Shown: piece after piece, positions 54,603 through 63,950 of the stretch
How positions within the stretch are numbered: position 1 is the stretch's first letter
How the letters are laid out: each line of letters opens with the position of its first letter
Assembly (NCBI GenBank): GCA_017461605.1
Contig: JAFTXN010000009.1
Location: 1-64,000, forward strand
DNA: 64,000 nucleotides
Source of the DNA: Bacteroidaceae bacterium
GTDB lineage: Bacteria > Bacteroidota > Bacteroidia > Bacteroidales > Bacteroidaceae
Direction of reading: 5' to 3'
The notes under the pieces: model-generated
Databases searched by the model: none
Told to the model about the DNA's origin: nothing
Seen by the model: the letters and a program-made list of their open reading frames with translations, nothing else
Program-made: the position numbers and the translations under genes

Positions 54603-55739
54603 TTATGAATTTATGATACTTTCTCTGTCTTCTAACGTAAGTTGCAACATACGTTCCCGAGTGAAATGCTTTTCACAACGCACTCTTCCTGCCTTACCCA
54701 TCGCAACACGTTGCTCCGGATGTTCCACCATCCATGCCATAGCCTCATAGAGGGTATCCACATCGCGTGGCTCGGCAAGCACTCCTGTTACATCTTTTTC
54801 AATCACCTCTGAGGGGCCGGGAATATTGGTTGTTACCACAGGAATTTCCATTGCCATTGCCTGCTGTATCACCATACTGAATCCTTCACGATAACTTGGA
54901 TGCACAAGTACGTCTATAGCAGAGATATACTTAGGCACTTCATTAGTACGTCCCATGCTAATGATATTTGGATGTTTTGCAAAATATTGCGTGTATAAAG
55001 AAGAATCCCCATCCATTCCTCCGATTAACAGCAACGCCGCATTTTCGTATTTACTCTCAACACGAATAAATGCCTCAAGAAGTTCACCTATTCCCTTATC
55101 TTTATTGATTCGCCCCACAAAACCAAAAACCAATTTGTTTTTTAACTGTGGGAATTGCTCTAACACTTCGACTCTTGAAGGCCCTTTCTTTTCTATATCA
55201 AATTGCTTCAGGTCAATACCAATAGTACCGCCATCACCTATGGCTGCCGCCTTCTCGCGTTCATACAGTCCCTCCTCTACGGCAAAATCCAGATTCTTCC
55301 AACTGGCAGGACGTATATGAGTCGAGCACATGCAGGATATCTTTTCGAAGAACTTAAGCAACCTGCGCATCACACCCTCGTTTCCCACATAGCGTATTCC
55401 CCATTGGCAATATACTCTTTTGGGCACCTTTGCCATCTTGGCACCTAATGCAGCATATAGCGAAGCGTTGGGAGTCGCATATTGAACGTAATCAAAACGG
55501 CATCTCTTGAATAGTCTTCTAAACACAAACGGCATCTTTATCAAGTCGGTCAGCGACGCACCTCTCTTCATGGGAATATTAATGCAATGGAATTCCTCAG
55601 AGTTTTTCTTATAGAACTCCTCGCTCATATTGCACACTAAGGTCACATCATACCCATGCTCCTTCATGATTCGCATAGCGGGAATAATGAAACTATTCAT
55701 AGTTCCTTCAACTGTCGATATAGCACAAATCTTTTTCAT
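54603..55739 (-). CDS. Family 4 glycosyltransferase (GT-B)
   Basis: 378 residues. The N-terminal Rossmann domain opens MKKICAISTVEGTMNSFIIPAMRIM. The C-terminal domain has KLVFGFVGRINKDKGIGELLEAFI, a typical GT4 hinge, and DVLVHPSYREGFSMVIQQAMAMEIPVVTTNIPGPSEV with the E-x7-E-like donor-binding signature. It transfers a sugar from a nucleotide donor to a lipid-linked acceptor on the cytoplasmic face. Donor and acceptor are unknown. Confidence 0.92.
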   Translation of the reverse strand: MKKICAISTVEGTMNSFIIPAMRIMKEHGYDVTLVCNMSEEFYKKNSEEFHCINIPMKRGASLTDLIKMPFVFRRLFKRCRFDYVQYATPNASLYAALGAKMAKVPKRVYCQWGIRYVGNEGVMRRLLKFFEKISCMCSTHIRPASWKNLDFAVEEGLYEREKAAAIGDGGTIGIDLKQFDIEKKGPSRVEVLEQFPQLKNKLVFGFVGRINKDKGIGELLEAFIRVESKYENAALLLIGGMDGDSSLYTQYFAKHPNIISMGRTNEVPKYISAIDVLVHPSYREGFSMVIQQAMAMEIPVVTTNIPGPSEVIEKDVTGVLAEPRDVDTLYEAMAWMVEHPEQRVAMGKAGRVRCEKHFTRERMLQLTLEDRESIINS

Positions 55740-55743
55740 ACGA

Positions 55744-57033
55744 CTATCTTAAGGTTTTACACATGGTATCGATAAATCGCTGTTCCATCATCTGTTTCTC
55801 ATGATTTCTCACCGCACAATTGTAGGCTTTCTCTCCATATTCGTCTACAACGATGGGATTATCCACAATCTGCTTCACACACTGCCTTATTTCTTCTGCA
55901 CTATGTGCTATAATGGCAGCATCGTTCCTTTGGAAATAATCAATAGGGGCTATATAGTCCTTACCTATAGCCAACACACATTTTCCATTAGAGATATAAT
56001 CTGTAATCTTGGTTGAGAAGGAGAGTTTTGCCACATTGGCCTCCTTTCCCTCCAAGGCCTCGGCAAATACGACCACATCGGCCTCTTGCTGTACTTTCAG
56101 CACCTCGTCACGCCCTATTCTTCCACAAAAATGGGCGGCCCCGACATTGATATGTCCCAGAATCTCATCATTGGGTGTCGTTTGCGAATATATGTATAGT
56201 TCTGCCTTTAGGCCATCCTTGTTGACTGCATTAATCGCATCCGCCAATAGTGATAGTGTCTTGTCTCGGCCAATAACCAAACTACCCGTGTAAACAAATT
56301 TCAACGGGCTATTGGGGGTATGATGCGTATAACTCTTACCTGAGAAGTCTATACTTTTAGTCAAGATTACACTATCCGTACCAAAACGAGTGTCGGTATC
56401 CTCCTTCTCCTTATCTACAATTACAAACATCTCCTTACAGTCCTTTGCTATCGGGCCAACATGCTTACGCAACCAAAAGCGATGGATATACTGCCAGAAG
56501 TTCGAACAGGCATCGTAACTATAGTTATCATCAGCCAAATAGCATACGGTAGGCTTCCCTGTGAGTTTGGTTATATAGCGTTGTATCCTTCCCATATATG
56601 CAGTTGGATATATGGGAACAAAAATGACATCAGGATTGAAGTCCTCTACAAACTGCTTCAGCGCAGGTGTCTTCCACCGTCCCAATTTCCAGACTACCTC
56701 ACGCACCAGTGGCAATATGGCTGAAGGCTTCTTGTGTGCCTTGGCATAGCGTTCACGTTCCGTTGTTATCTCCTCGGTATTGCCATTAGGGGTGTTCTCC
56801 ACTACACGCCCCACCTTCATCCAAGGTTTCAGTACACTTTTGATTATCTGACTTTCGCTAATCTGAAAGAAGCGTTTACAAGCCAATGTATTGGGCAAGT
56901 CGGCACGTGTATACACCAATGCCACTTTCTCTGGATCCCAACAACTGAATATATCCATCAGTGTATGCGCCGTACCATCAGTACGCCACGCATTGATACC
57001 TACTACAAGTACTTTAGGTAAATTACTATTCAT
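55744..57033 (-). CDS. GT-B glycosyltransferase of the polysaccharide locus
   Basis: 429 residues. The fold shows a long N-terminal domain and a C-terminal domain with LKFVYTGSLVIGRDKTLSLLADAI and FCGRIGRDEVLKVQQEADVVVFAEALEGKEANVAKLSFSTKITDYISNGKCVLAIG, the pattern of GT4-like transferases. The donor-binding Glu region reads EGKEANVAKLSFSTKI. It lies four bases upstream of the next GT4 gene. Donor unknown. Confidence 0.82.
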   Translation of the reverse strand: MNSNLPKVLVVGINAWRTDGTAHTLMDIFSCWDPEKVALVYTRADLPNTLACKRFFQISESQIIKSVLKPWMKVGRVVENTPNGNTEEITTERERYAKAHKKPSAILPLVREVVWKLGRWKTPALKQFVEDFNPDVIFVPIYPTAYMGRIQRYITKLTGKPTVCYLADDNYSYDACSNFWQYIHRFWLRKHVGPIAKDCKEMFVIVDKEKEDTDTRFGTDSVILTKSIDFSGKSYTHHTPNSPLKFVYTGSLVIGRDKTLSLLADAINAVNKDGLKAELYIYSQTTPNDEILGHINVGAAHFCGRIGRDEVLKVQQEADVVVFAEALEGKEANVAKLSFSTKITDYISNGKCVLAIGKDYIAPIDYFQRNDAAIIAHSAEEIRQCVKQIVDNPIVVDEYGEKAYNCAVRNHEKQMMEQRFIDTMCKTLR

Positions 57034-57046
57034 AACAACATCTGCT

Positions 57047-58099
57047 TTACCAAAGATTTTTTAATACCTTACATCTATTCGAGAGTTTGATAATTAGAAA
57101 CGAGAATCCCAACACGACAACTACGAAATATACATATACCCCCCCCTCAGAGAACCCGCCAATCCATTTAGCCATGGCCGGGAACATACCAGGAAGTGCT
57201 GTCAAGAATAATCTCTGTCCCAAGAATATAAGCATACTGAGATTACGACAATAGGTCCAAACGATAGACGTAGGCAACGTTATTTGAGGAGAAACCAAGA
57301 ACTTCATCATAAAATAGATGGCAGGGGCCATCATAAATCCCATATCCGTAGCACTGCTTAATTTGAATCGACTTATACAGAACGCCTCACATATAAATGC
57401 AAAAGCGAACAACACAGCCAACAGTGCAGAGACCTTTAAAGAAATATTCTTACCCCATCCCTCGGCAACCAAGATACCAATAAAGACATATGGTGCACCA
57501 TTAAAAACTCCATTTCTCCAAGTGATAAACCAATCCATATATCCATCATAGAATGAAACTATTCCAGGACATGACTCCAAAATCACATTTGAATAGCTGC
57601 CGAACAAATTACCTATAACCATAAGCAGCACCATAGCAATCCACATCAACATGCTGCTACAATGCTTTTTCATCCAATAACAAATGCTCACCCCCACCCA
57701 TAAAGCAGGAAGGAACCATATGGTGGCATAGGTAGAGAACACTATTACCCGATGTAAATATCTCCCTATCCCTTCAATGGTCACTCCACGATCAATCCAT
57801 CCATAGAGTACGAAGACAAAATAGATTAAAGACCATAGCAGATACATCTTTCCTATGCGCAGAGACCACTTTTTATAGTACCCTTTCTGCTCATCAGCGG
57901 ATAATGTATTTAGTTTTGAGAAGAATAGGAATCCCGAACAAGCGAAGAAGAAGGGAACCGCAAAATTACCCAATCCAAAGAATGCATGCACCAATCCCGT
58001 GGAATGTGCCCACTCATTTGACGTATGCTGAGTAAGTATCAGCATAGCCATGATGAATTTCATTAAATCTAACGAAGCATACTGTTTCCTTTCTGCCAT
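57047..58099 (-). CDS. Acyltransferase family 3 membrane protein with a G8 tract
   Basis: 350 residues with ten or so transmembrane helices. The opening KQYASLDLMKFIMAMLILTQHTSNEW places the conserved catalytic-type His region of acyltransferase-3 proteins, and RNGVFNGAPYVFIGILVAEGWG is also typical. These proteins O-acetylate surface polysaccharide at the inner membrane. A run of eight G on the coding strand (57139-57146) codes for the Gly-Gly in FSEGGVYVY, just before the last helix. The present length keeps the frame; a change of one G would remove the last helix, so this gene can switch by slippage. It is presently ON. Confidence 0.88.
   Translation of the reverse strand: MAERKQYASLDLMKFIMAMLILTQHTSNEWAHSTGLVHAFFGLGNFAVPFFFACSGFLFFSKLNTLSADEQKGYYKKWSLRIGKMYLLWSLIYFVFVLYGWIDRGVTIEGIGRYLHRVIVFSTYATIWFLPALWVGVSICYWMKKHCSSMLMWIAMVLLMVIGNLFGSYSNVILESCPGIVSFYDGYMDWFITWRNGVFNGAPYVFIGILVAEGWGKNISLKVSALLAVLFAFAFICEAFCISRFKLSSATDMGFMMAPAIYFMMKFLVSPQITLPTSIVWTYCRNLSMLIFLGQRLFLTALPGMFPAMAKWIGGFSEGGVYVYFVVVVLGFSFLIIKLSNRCKVLKNLW
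57139..57146 (-). repeat. G8 homopolymer in acyltransferase gene
   Basis: Eight C on the plus strand, eight G in the coding strand, in frame at present. Mononucleotide G runs of this size are prone to slippage. Confidence 0.85.
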
Positions 58100-58104
58100 A
58101 TCTG

Positions 58105-59016
58105 TTATTTTATTACGTTCAACAAAGGTTCACCACACGCTAAACGTCTGAGGTTCTCCCCTATCAGTTCCTTTAACTTCTGATTGATTTCTTGGGAAAT
58201 CGCCGTCACGCCAGGCAAGACCAACACATTGGACAATCTACGATAGGGATTCGTTATCGGGTTAGGAATCTTCTCGAACATATCCAATATCGCAGTAGCA
58301 TTCTTATTCTGCTTAAGAAATGATATAAAATCCTTATCGTTGATTAGTTGCTTGCGCCCCACATTCACTATTGTCACATCCTTCTTCATAAGGTCAAACC
58401 AATCTTTACAAAGCATACCCTCAGTTTCCTTGAAGAGGGGCATACAATTTACCACATAGTCACAGGATTCTAACAATTCTGCCAGTCCCTCTTGGTTATA
58501 TATTTTCTCAAAATAAGGTCTATCATCTGTTTTCAAATCATATCCCAGTACATGCATATCAAAAGCTGCTAATCGCTTGGCCACTTGAGAGCCTATATTA
58601 CCAGCCCCCAATATACCCACAGTCTTCCCAGCCAATTCTGTAATATACCGGTAATTACGCAGAGGACGAAGATTCCGGTTCTTAATGCTACGATTATAAC
58701 GCTTTGCCCTCATGAGCATGGCATATACGATAAACTCTGCCATTCCCACATTGTACACATTAGCAGCATTACATAATAGCACTCCTTTCGAGTATAACAA
58801 TTGGGGGTCAATATGATCAAAACCAGCACTGAAGAGTTGGATGAGTCGCAGATTAGGTATATCCAAATGCTGGCATACCTGTGCCACATCGCGAGAACAC
58901 ACCAATGCCACTACATCTTTATTGCCCTCGTATTGCTTTATAGTCGTAGCATCGACCAACGTTAGTCCCTCTACGGAAGGACATTTGCGTGTATCAGAAG
59001 TTAAAATTAATTGCAT
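58105..59016 (-). CDS. D-isomer-specific 2-hydroxyacid dehydrogenase family protein
   Basis: 303 residues. The NAD(H)-binding domain has GKTVGILGAGNIGSQVAKRLAAFDMHVLGYD, the fold-defining GxGxxG. Later YVVNCMPLFKETEGMLCKDWFDLMKKDVTIVNVGRKQLIND carries the conserved Asp/Gly segment near the substrate, and the Arg-Glu-His set of the family is only partly visible. It may reduce a keto acid or keto sugar precursor. It lies five bases upstream of the acyltransferase gene and 15 bases after the acetyltransferase, so it belongs to the operon. Confidence 0.85.
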   Translation of the reverse strand: MQLILTSDTRKCPSVEGLTLVDATTIKQYEGNKDVVALVCSRDVAQVCQHLDIPNLRLIQLFSAGFDHIDPQLLYSKGVLLCNAANVYNVGMAEFIVYAMLMRAKRYNRSIKNRNLRPLRNYRYITELAGKTVGILGAGNIGSQVAKRLAAFDMHVLGYDLKTDDRPYFEKIYNQEGLAELLESCDYVVNCMPLFKETEGMLCKDWFDLMKKDVTIVNVGRKQLINDKDFISFLKQNKNATAILDMFEKIPNPITNPYRRLSNVLVLPGVTAISQEINQKLKELIGENLRRLACGEPLLNVIK

Positions 59017-59031
59017 TACTTATGCTTTAAT

Positions 59032-59491
59032 TTAAACAATAGACCTAATAAACTTTGCAGGAACTCCTGCATAAACACTATTGTCAGGCACATCTACATT
59101 TACAAAACTATTAGCCCCTATTATACAATTATCACCAATCCGAATATTTCCCACCACAACGCTATTTGCATAAATAGTCACATTGTTTCCTATAATAGGG
59201 TATCCACCCTTTCCTGCTCCGATGGTTACATGTTGGTATATCCGACAATCATTACCTATTATTGCAAGCCTAGAAATAACAACACCTAACCCGTTATGTT
59301 CCAGCGAATTACCCCCCCCATTTAACAGGCAAAGCGACATCACAAGAAAACACGTATCTTAAAACAAGACGTGCAATTCTACGCAAATAAGTCCTTTTAT
59401 TTGCTACATAAATGATTCTTGACGCAAGACTTGAATTCTTCATAATACAAACATTTATCCAAAAAGATTGTGCATCAGAATATAAATCCAA
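59032..59491 (-). pseudogene. Phase-variable serine-acetyltransferase-like O-acetyltransferase, presently OFF
   Basis: Two frames overlap at a G8 tract (59312-59319). The upstream frame (TTG at 59491 or ATG at 59443, to 59309) gives DVALPVKWGG and then stops at TAA right after the tract. The downstream frame continues GNSLEHNGLGVVISRLAIIGNDCRIYQHVTIG, the left-handed beta-helix of serine-acetyltransferase-type enzymes, ending NSVYAGVPAKFIRSIV. With seven or ten G the two join into one 152-residue protein (WGGNSLEHNG...). With eight, only about 60 residues are made. This is a typical slipped-strand switch for a polysaccharide O- or N-acetyltransferase. Confidence 0.85.
59312..59319 (-). repeat. 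G8 homopolymer frameshift switch
   Basis: Eight C on the plus strand, eight G in the coding strand, at the frame break of the acetyltransferase. Loss of one G restores the frame. Confidence 0.9.
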
Positions 59492-59492
59492 T

Positions 59493-60458
59493 TTACTTCT
59501 TCAGTTTTTTTACAAGTTTCAACAAACATATCAACCCTCTCACTCCAAAGAAGCATTGCAACCATCTAAAAATAACAACTCGCTTATTGCGACTATATTT
59601 CAACAAATACTTTTTCTGAAGGATTCGAGGCAATAAGTCTTTTACATTGTCCATACTCGCATAGATAATCAAAGCACTACAATACTGTTTCGCCAGACTT
59701 CCCCATACCACTTGAGTTCTATTGTCATCTGATAGTCCCTTGAGTTTTTCCTCCCACTTGTCAAGTACGAATAATTGGTCCAGTAGGTGTTTCCGATTGT
59801 TAGTAGTGGTTATTGATCCTTGTCTTCTCCTGTAGACGTATAGAGGTTCATCTATCAATACTAAACTCTGAGCCACCATTACCACATGATAGTACCACTC
59901 ATTATCCTCACCCACGATGCCCTCATGGAAACGTATGCTATTTTCTTGTAAAAGTTGCCTTCTGATGACCTTACTCCAAGCACTATTGTAATATGCATCT
60001 TTATCAACGAGGTCACTATACATCTCCGCAGGAGTTCGTCCATCAGTCGGTATTTTATAATCAAAATAACAATCTGCAATATGTCCATCACTTTCGAACC
60101 ACTCGACAAACTTATAATGAATGATGTCAGGATGAGACTCCGATGCATCAGCAATTTTTTGTAGGACGTTATTGTCGATCAGATAATCATCACTATCCAC
60201 ATAGCATATATATTCTCCTTGGGCAATATCCAATCCTGCATTTCTTGCAGCAGCCAAACCACCATTCTGCTGATGAATAACTCTTACTCGAGCATCATTA
60301 GCAGCATACTCATCACATATCTGAGGACAAGAATCAGGAGACCCATCATCCACTAAGATGATTTCAAAATCTTGAAAGGTCTGAGATAAGACACTATCAA
60401 CACAAGGTCGTAAATATTTTTCTACCTTATAAATGGGTAAAATAATGCTGAATTTCAT
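59493..60458 (-). CDS. Family 2 glycosyltransferase (GT-A)
   Basis: 321 residues. The GT2 fold is clear: MKFSIILPIYKVEKYLRPCVDSVLSQTFQDFEIILVDDGSPDSCPQI, then VIHQQNGGLAAARNAGLDIAQGEYICYVDSDDYL, with the DxD-type metal motif as DSDD. It adds a sugar from a nucleotide donor to the growing repeat unit. The C-terminus is basic with a hydrophobic stretch. It lies 56 bases downstream of the next GT4 gene and one base before the acetyltransferase start. Confidence 0.93.
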   Translation of the reverse strand: MKFSIILPIYKVEKYLRPCVDSVLSQTFQDFEIILVDDGSPDSCPQICDEYAANDARVRVIHQQNGGLAAARNAGLDIAQGEYICYVDSDDYLIDNNVLQKIADASESHPDIIHYKFVEWFESDGHIADCYFDYKIPTDGRTPAEMYSDLVDKDAYYNSAWSKVIRRQLLQENSIRFHEGIVGEDNEWYYHVVMVAQSLVLIDEPLYVYRRRQGSITTTNNRKHLLDQLFVLDKWEEKLKGLSDDNRTQVVWGSLAKQYCSALIIYASMDNVKDLLPRILQKKYLLKYSRNKRVVIFRWLQCFFGVRGLICLLKLVKKLKK

Positions 60459-60514
60459 ATAATTTTAGTATCAAGACGAGAATAAATTTAAACTAGTATA
60501 ATCTCTTACTTATG

Positions 60515-61726
60515 CTACATAGTATAACCCATTATTTCATTATACAATGATATATATTTGCTATAATTGAGTTCCTTTTCATAATCCTTTGCGACCATCA
60601 CCCCACAGAATTCGCCAAAAGACTCCTTCCCCTGTATACGCACAGACTTCACAGTTTCATACAAAAGTTCGCTATCACCTACGTGCACAGCATATCCACA
60701 CTCCCCGTCCACTGTTTCCTTAGGTCCTGTTTCATCAAAGGTTACAACCGGAGTACCACAAGCCTGAGCCTCTACATTAATCAGTGACAAAGAATCTTCG
60801 CGAGTTGTATTAACAAAGACATCAGCACACGTATACAACGCTGCCAATTCTTCACGGTCTTTTGTATAACCATAAAGACGAACATTCTCTGGCATAGGTA
60901 TCGAACAATCTGTCGCACCAAAAAGCAACAACACCTCATCGGCTTGCATATGCTCACTAAAATAATTCAAGACAGACTTGTTCATAGGCTGTAGCCATTT
61001 ACTTGCAGGACCAAGAATAATGTACCTATCTTCCAACCCCAAACGACTTCTAAAATCAGAAGGAGTCGGTTTAAAGACATCTAAGTCGACTCCATTACGT
61101 ATGGTCACAACAGGCGTATCAGCAAAGAATGTACGCTTCGCCTCATTGGAAATCCATTCCGAAACTCCGGTCACCGTCAAGCGAGGTATCGCCAAAAGAT
61201 ATTTCTTACGATCGGCAAGAATACTTGCTGAACAATCCCACAGGTAGGCAGGAGTGTCTTGCCTCTTTTTAGGACAATTACCACAACCTTCTAACCAACG
61301 CATACATCTTGCGGCCGTATAGTGAAAACATCCTCCTGTGTAGAACCAACAATCGTGCAAAGTTACTATCGTGCGGATATCTTTCTTTGCAAGATAGTGA
61401 AGCAACATATTGAGATGAATATAGTTGCTGTGCAAGTTATGTAAATGGACAACGTCGGGCTCTATCTCATCAATAAAATTTAACAATCGTCTTGTTGCCC
61501 ACCGACTAAAATAGGCTTGTTTACCATTGATGCGCGAAAGTAGAGCATGTAACTTATGGTCAAAAGTATTCCCTATCAGAAACCCACGTTTAGCATCACG
61601 TACATTAGGGTCAGGACTTGCCACATGGCATTCTATGTCATCTCGTTCGCACATTTGCTCAATGTCACGAACTATGACACCCGTACTTCCATGGCCATAA
61701 ACGGCGTTAATTTGAAGGACTTTCAT
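60515..61726 (-). CDS. Family 4 glycosyltransferase (GT-B)
   Basis: 403 residues. Opens MKVLQINAVYGHGSTGVIVRDIEQM. The donor-binding region reads LAALYTCADVFVNTTREDSLSLINVEAQACGTPVVTFDETGPKETV, a standard GT4 E-x7-E signature. A His in DCWFYTGGCFHYTAARC and several Cys (CMRWLEGCGNCPKK) give an unusual Cys-rich loop near residue 130. The same Cys cluster occurs in related WcaC/WbdM-like transferases. Likely adds a sugar on the cytoplasmic face. Confidence 0.92.
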   Translation of the reverse strand: MKVLQINAVYGHGSTGVIVRDIEQMCERDDIECHVASPDPNVRDAKRGFLIGNTFDHKLHALLSRINGKQAYFSRWATRRLLNFIDEIEPDVVHLHNLHSNYIHLNMLLHYLAKKDIRTIVTLHDCWFYTGGCFHYTAARCMRWLEGCGNCPKKRQDTPAYLWDCSASILADRKKYLLAIPRLTVTGVSEWISNEAKRTFFADTPVVTIRNGVDLDVFKPTPSDFRSRLGLEDRYIILGPASKWLQPMNKSVLNYFSEHMQADEVLLLFGATDCSIPMPENVRLYGYTKDREELAALYTCADVFVNTTREDSLSLINVEAQACGTPVVTFDETGPKETVDGECGYAVHVGDSELLYETVKSVRIQGKESFGEFCGVMVAKDYEKELNYSKYISLYNEIMGYTM

Positions 61727-61753
61727 TTTTATGCAGTTTATTTACATTCTAGA

Positions 61754-62863
61754 TTATAAGTATCTTTCATGTAGTTCCATCATTTGCCACATAAAGAAAT
61801 AATTATCATTAACAGAAATTGAACGATAAAGGAATGCAGCAAATAACAATGGGAACAGAAAACGTATTTCTTTATTATATGACAAACTCGCTCCTACAAT
61901 TATACCCATACAGGGAGCAAAATATGAAATAACTCGAATTGCTGCTGGATCAGACCAAATTAACGGAATAAGCATAAAAGTTAAAGCGCACCCCAAGAAA
62001 AGCAATTTCATCCTTTGTTTAATAAATGTCATAGTTAGTTTCCTAATATAAACCCACCCTATTATATAGAATAATGTTATCAAAAGGATAATAACATATG
62101 GTTTACTACCTTGATTGTTTTCATAATAACTTCCATCGCTATAACCAGAGTAGACTTCGTTACTTCCAACTAATAACTGAGCTATCGTTTCAGGAAACAT
62201 TAAAGTAACTATAAATGGAAGCAATATGCACTTGTATACTTTTTGAATATTTTTTAAATATAGAATTGGGATTAATACTAAGACTATTAAAGCAGTCTTA
62301 TGAAACGTAGCTCCAACTACAATTAAACAAACCCCCTTAAAGATTTTTTTATTACAAAGAAATAAATATGCCCATAGAATAAAAGATAACGCTAAAGATT
62401 GACGAATAGCACTATTGGGAAGATAACCATAAAACAACGTTAGATAAAAGCCAAAAGCAAATAAAACTGTTTTTAGATTTTTAGAATTTTGATATGTAAA
62501 AATTCCAAATGGAACTATGGTTAACGTTGCTATAATGAACAAGAAGATTCTTTTATTAATGTGAAATGTGTGTAACAATTTCAAAAAAACAAAATATCCT
62601 GGATCTTTACTATTATCTACTGAGGGAAAAAAGAAACGTGTAAAGAAATTATCAAAAACATCCGCCCAAGAAAGATTTGCATTATTCTCAAAATTTCTCA
62701 AATAAGCTAATGTATCTATTCCTACTCCCTCATGTCTTAGTCCTGATAACAATATTAATACAATACACATAATTGTAATAAATACTCTCGAACCTAGCTC
62801 ATATTTCTTGTTGCATAATTTATAATAAAGCAACAACATAAAGATTAATACTATAAAAGTCAT
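61754..62863 (-). CDS. EpsG-family membrane protein (O-antigen polymerase type)
   Basis: 369 residues with eleven or so transmembrane helices. The pattern GVGIDTLAYLRNF (Arg-His-Glu-Gly-Val-Gly-x-Asp before it) and NSAIRQSLALSFILWAYLFL is that of EpsG/Wzy-like polymerases in exopolysaccharide loci. It probably joins repeat units on the periplasmic side. The gene is more AT-rich than the operon's left part. Confidence 0.85.
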   Translation of the reverse strand: MTFIVLIFMLLLYYKLCNKKYELGSRVFITIMCIVLILLSGLRHEGVGIDTLAYLRNFENNANLSWADVFDNFFTRFFFPSVDNSKDPGYFVFLKLLHTFHINKRIFLFIIATLTIVPFGIFTYQNSKNLKTVLFAFGFYLTLFYGYLPNSAIRQSLALSFILWAYLFLCNKKIFKGVCLIVVGATFHKTALIVLVLIPILYLKNIQKVYKCILLPFIVTLMFPETIAQLLVGSNEVYSGYSDGSYYENNQGSKPYVIILLITLFYIIGWVYIRKLTMTFIKQRMKLLFLGCALTFMLIPLIWSDPAAIRVISYFAPCMGIIVGASLSYNKEIRFLFPLLFAAFLYRSISVNDNYFFMWQMMELHERYL

Positions 62864-62885
62864 TTTTTCTTCTTAGCAATATTTA

Positions 62886-63947
62886 TTAAATGCGAGATAA
62901 AAAGGTCCCTCCTATTTTGCTATAGTTTTCTAAAATATCATCTATTTTATCCCAATTATAAATTTCATCAAAGAATTTTGAAAAGCAATTAATGTTTTTC
63001 TTGTTGATTAAGACCTTATCTAATAACATTTTTTCTAAAAGAGTATAAAATCGGTCATTCATCCCTACATTACCTTCTTTTTCTGTCACTACCACAAAAG
63101 GTTTATGAAGTTTAAGACACATTACCATACAGTGAAACGAATCAGTTATTACAAATTGAGAATTCTTTATTTTTGATAGCCATCCTTGCATTGTGTAATC
63201 ACCATCTTCGTTATTCCAAAGTATGTTTTTTTTAGTTAATTGTTCATTGATTGCAAGTTTACGTTCTTTGACATTTCTAATAAAGAAACTATAAATATAA
63301 CTATCATTCTTATTAGGACATTCATCTGCTAAGTGATGATAAAAAGAGGGTGTCATCAAAAGTGTTGGGTCTGGCACCACAACTGCATCGTCCCTCCCCA
63401 TTGATTTTACAATATCAACTCCAGACTCCTCTCGAACGCTAATTGCATCAAAATGTTTTATATATTTTGACGCAACAGGTAGTGCCTTTTGAGGATATTC
63501 CACGCAACCAAAGCTAAGTGCATAACCGATTTTCCTACCTTTAAAGTCAAAACCTAAAAAATAGGTAGGCGCTTCAGTTCCTCTACCTTCACCACTTAAT
63601 AAGAACGAAGGATTCACAACTTGATCACTTCCTGAGATGATTGCATCAAATTCATCTAAGTTACCTGACATATCCTTAAACGAATAGAATCTCTGGATCT
63701 TCTTTAGTTTTTGATTCCTAAATATCGAAAGTGACGCCTCTTTTTTCTTATTTTCTAAATAATTTCCTACATTTAGAAATTTTCGAAACCTAAAAAAAGC
63801 ATAGAGAGTGTCATCATATTGTTTCGGCTTATAGTCAATAACCTTAACATCATGTCCTAAACTTTCTAAATATGTTTGTAACGCATAGCATTGTAAGATT
63901 GCACCATAATTAGTTGCCCAATGAAAAGTTAGAATTCCTATTTTCAT
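62886..63947 (-). CDS. Polysaccharide pyruvyl transferase family protein
   Basis: 353 residues. Opens MKIGILTFHWATNYGAILQCYALQTYLESLGHDVKVIDYKP, the family N-terminus; then DAIISGSDQVVNPSF, FKGRKIGYALSFGCVEYPQ, ISVREESGVDIVKSMG and FVITDSFHCMVMCLKLHKPFVVV, where the Asp-Ser-Phe-His motif is characteristic. It adds a pyruvate ketal to a sugar in the chain. It lies 22 bases upstream of the EpsG-like gene, and is AT-rich like its neighbours. Confidence 0.9.
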   Translation of the reverse strand: MKIGILTFHWATNYGAILQCYALQTYLESLGHDVKVIDYKPKQYDDTLYAFFRFRKFLNVGNYLENKKKEASLSIFRNQKLKKIQRFYSFKDMSGNLDEFDAIISGSDQVVNPSFLLSGEGRGTEAPTYFLGFDFKGRKIGYALSFGCVEYPQKALPVASKYIKHFDAISVREESGVDIVKSMGRDDAVVVPDPTLLMTPSFYHHLADECPNKNDSYIYSFFIRNVKERKLAINEQLTKKNILWNNEDGDYTMQGWLSKIKNSQFVITDSFHCMVMCLKLHKPFVVVTEKEGNVGMNDRFYTLLEKMLLDKVLINKKNINCFSKFFDEIYNWDKIDDILENYSKIGGTFLSRI

Positions 63948-63950
63948 GTC

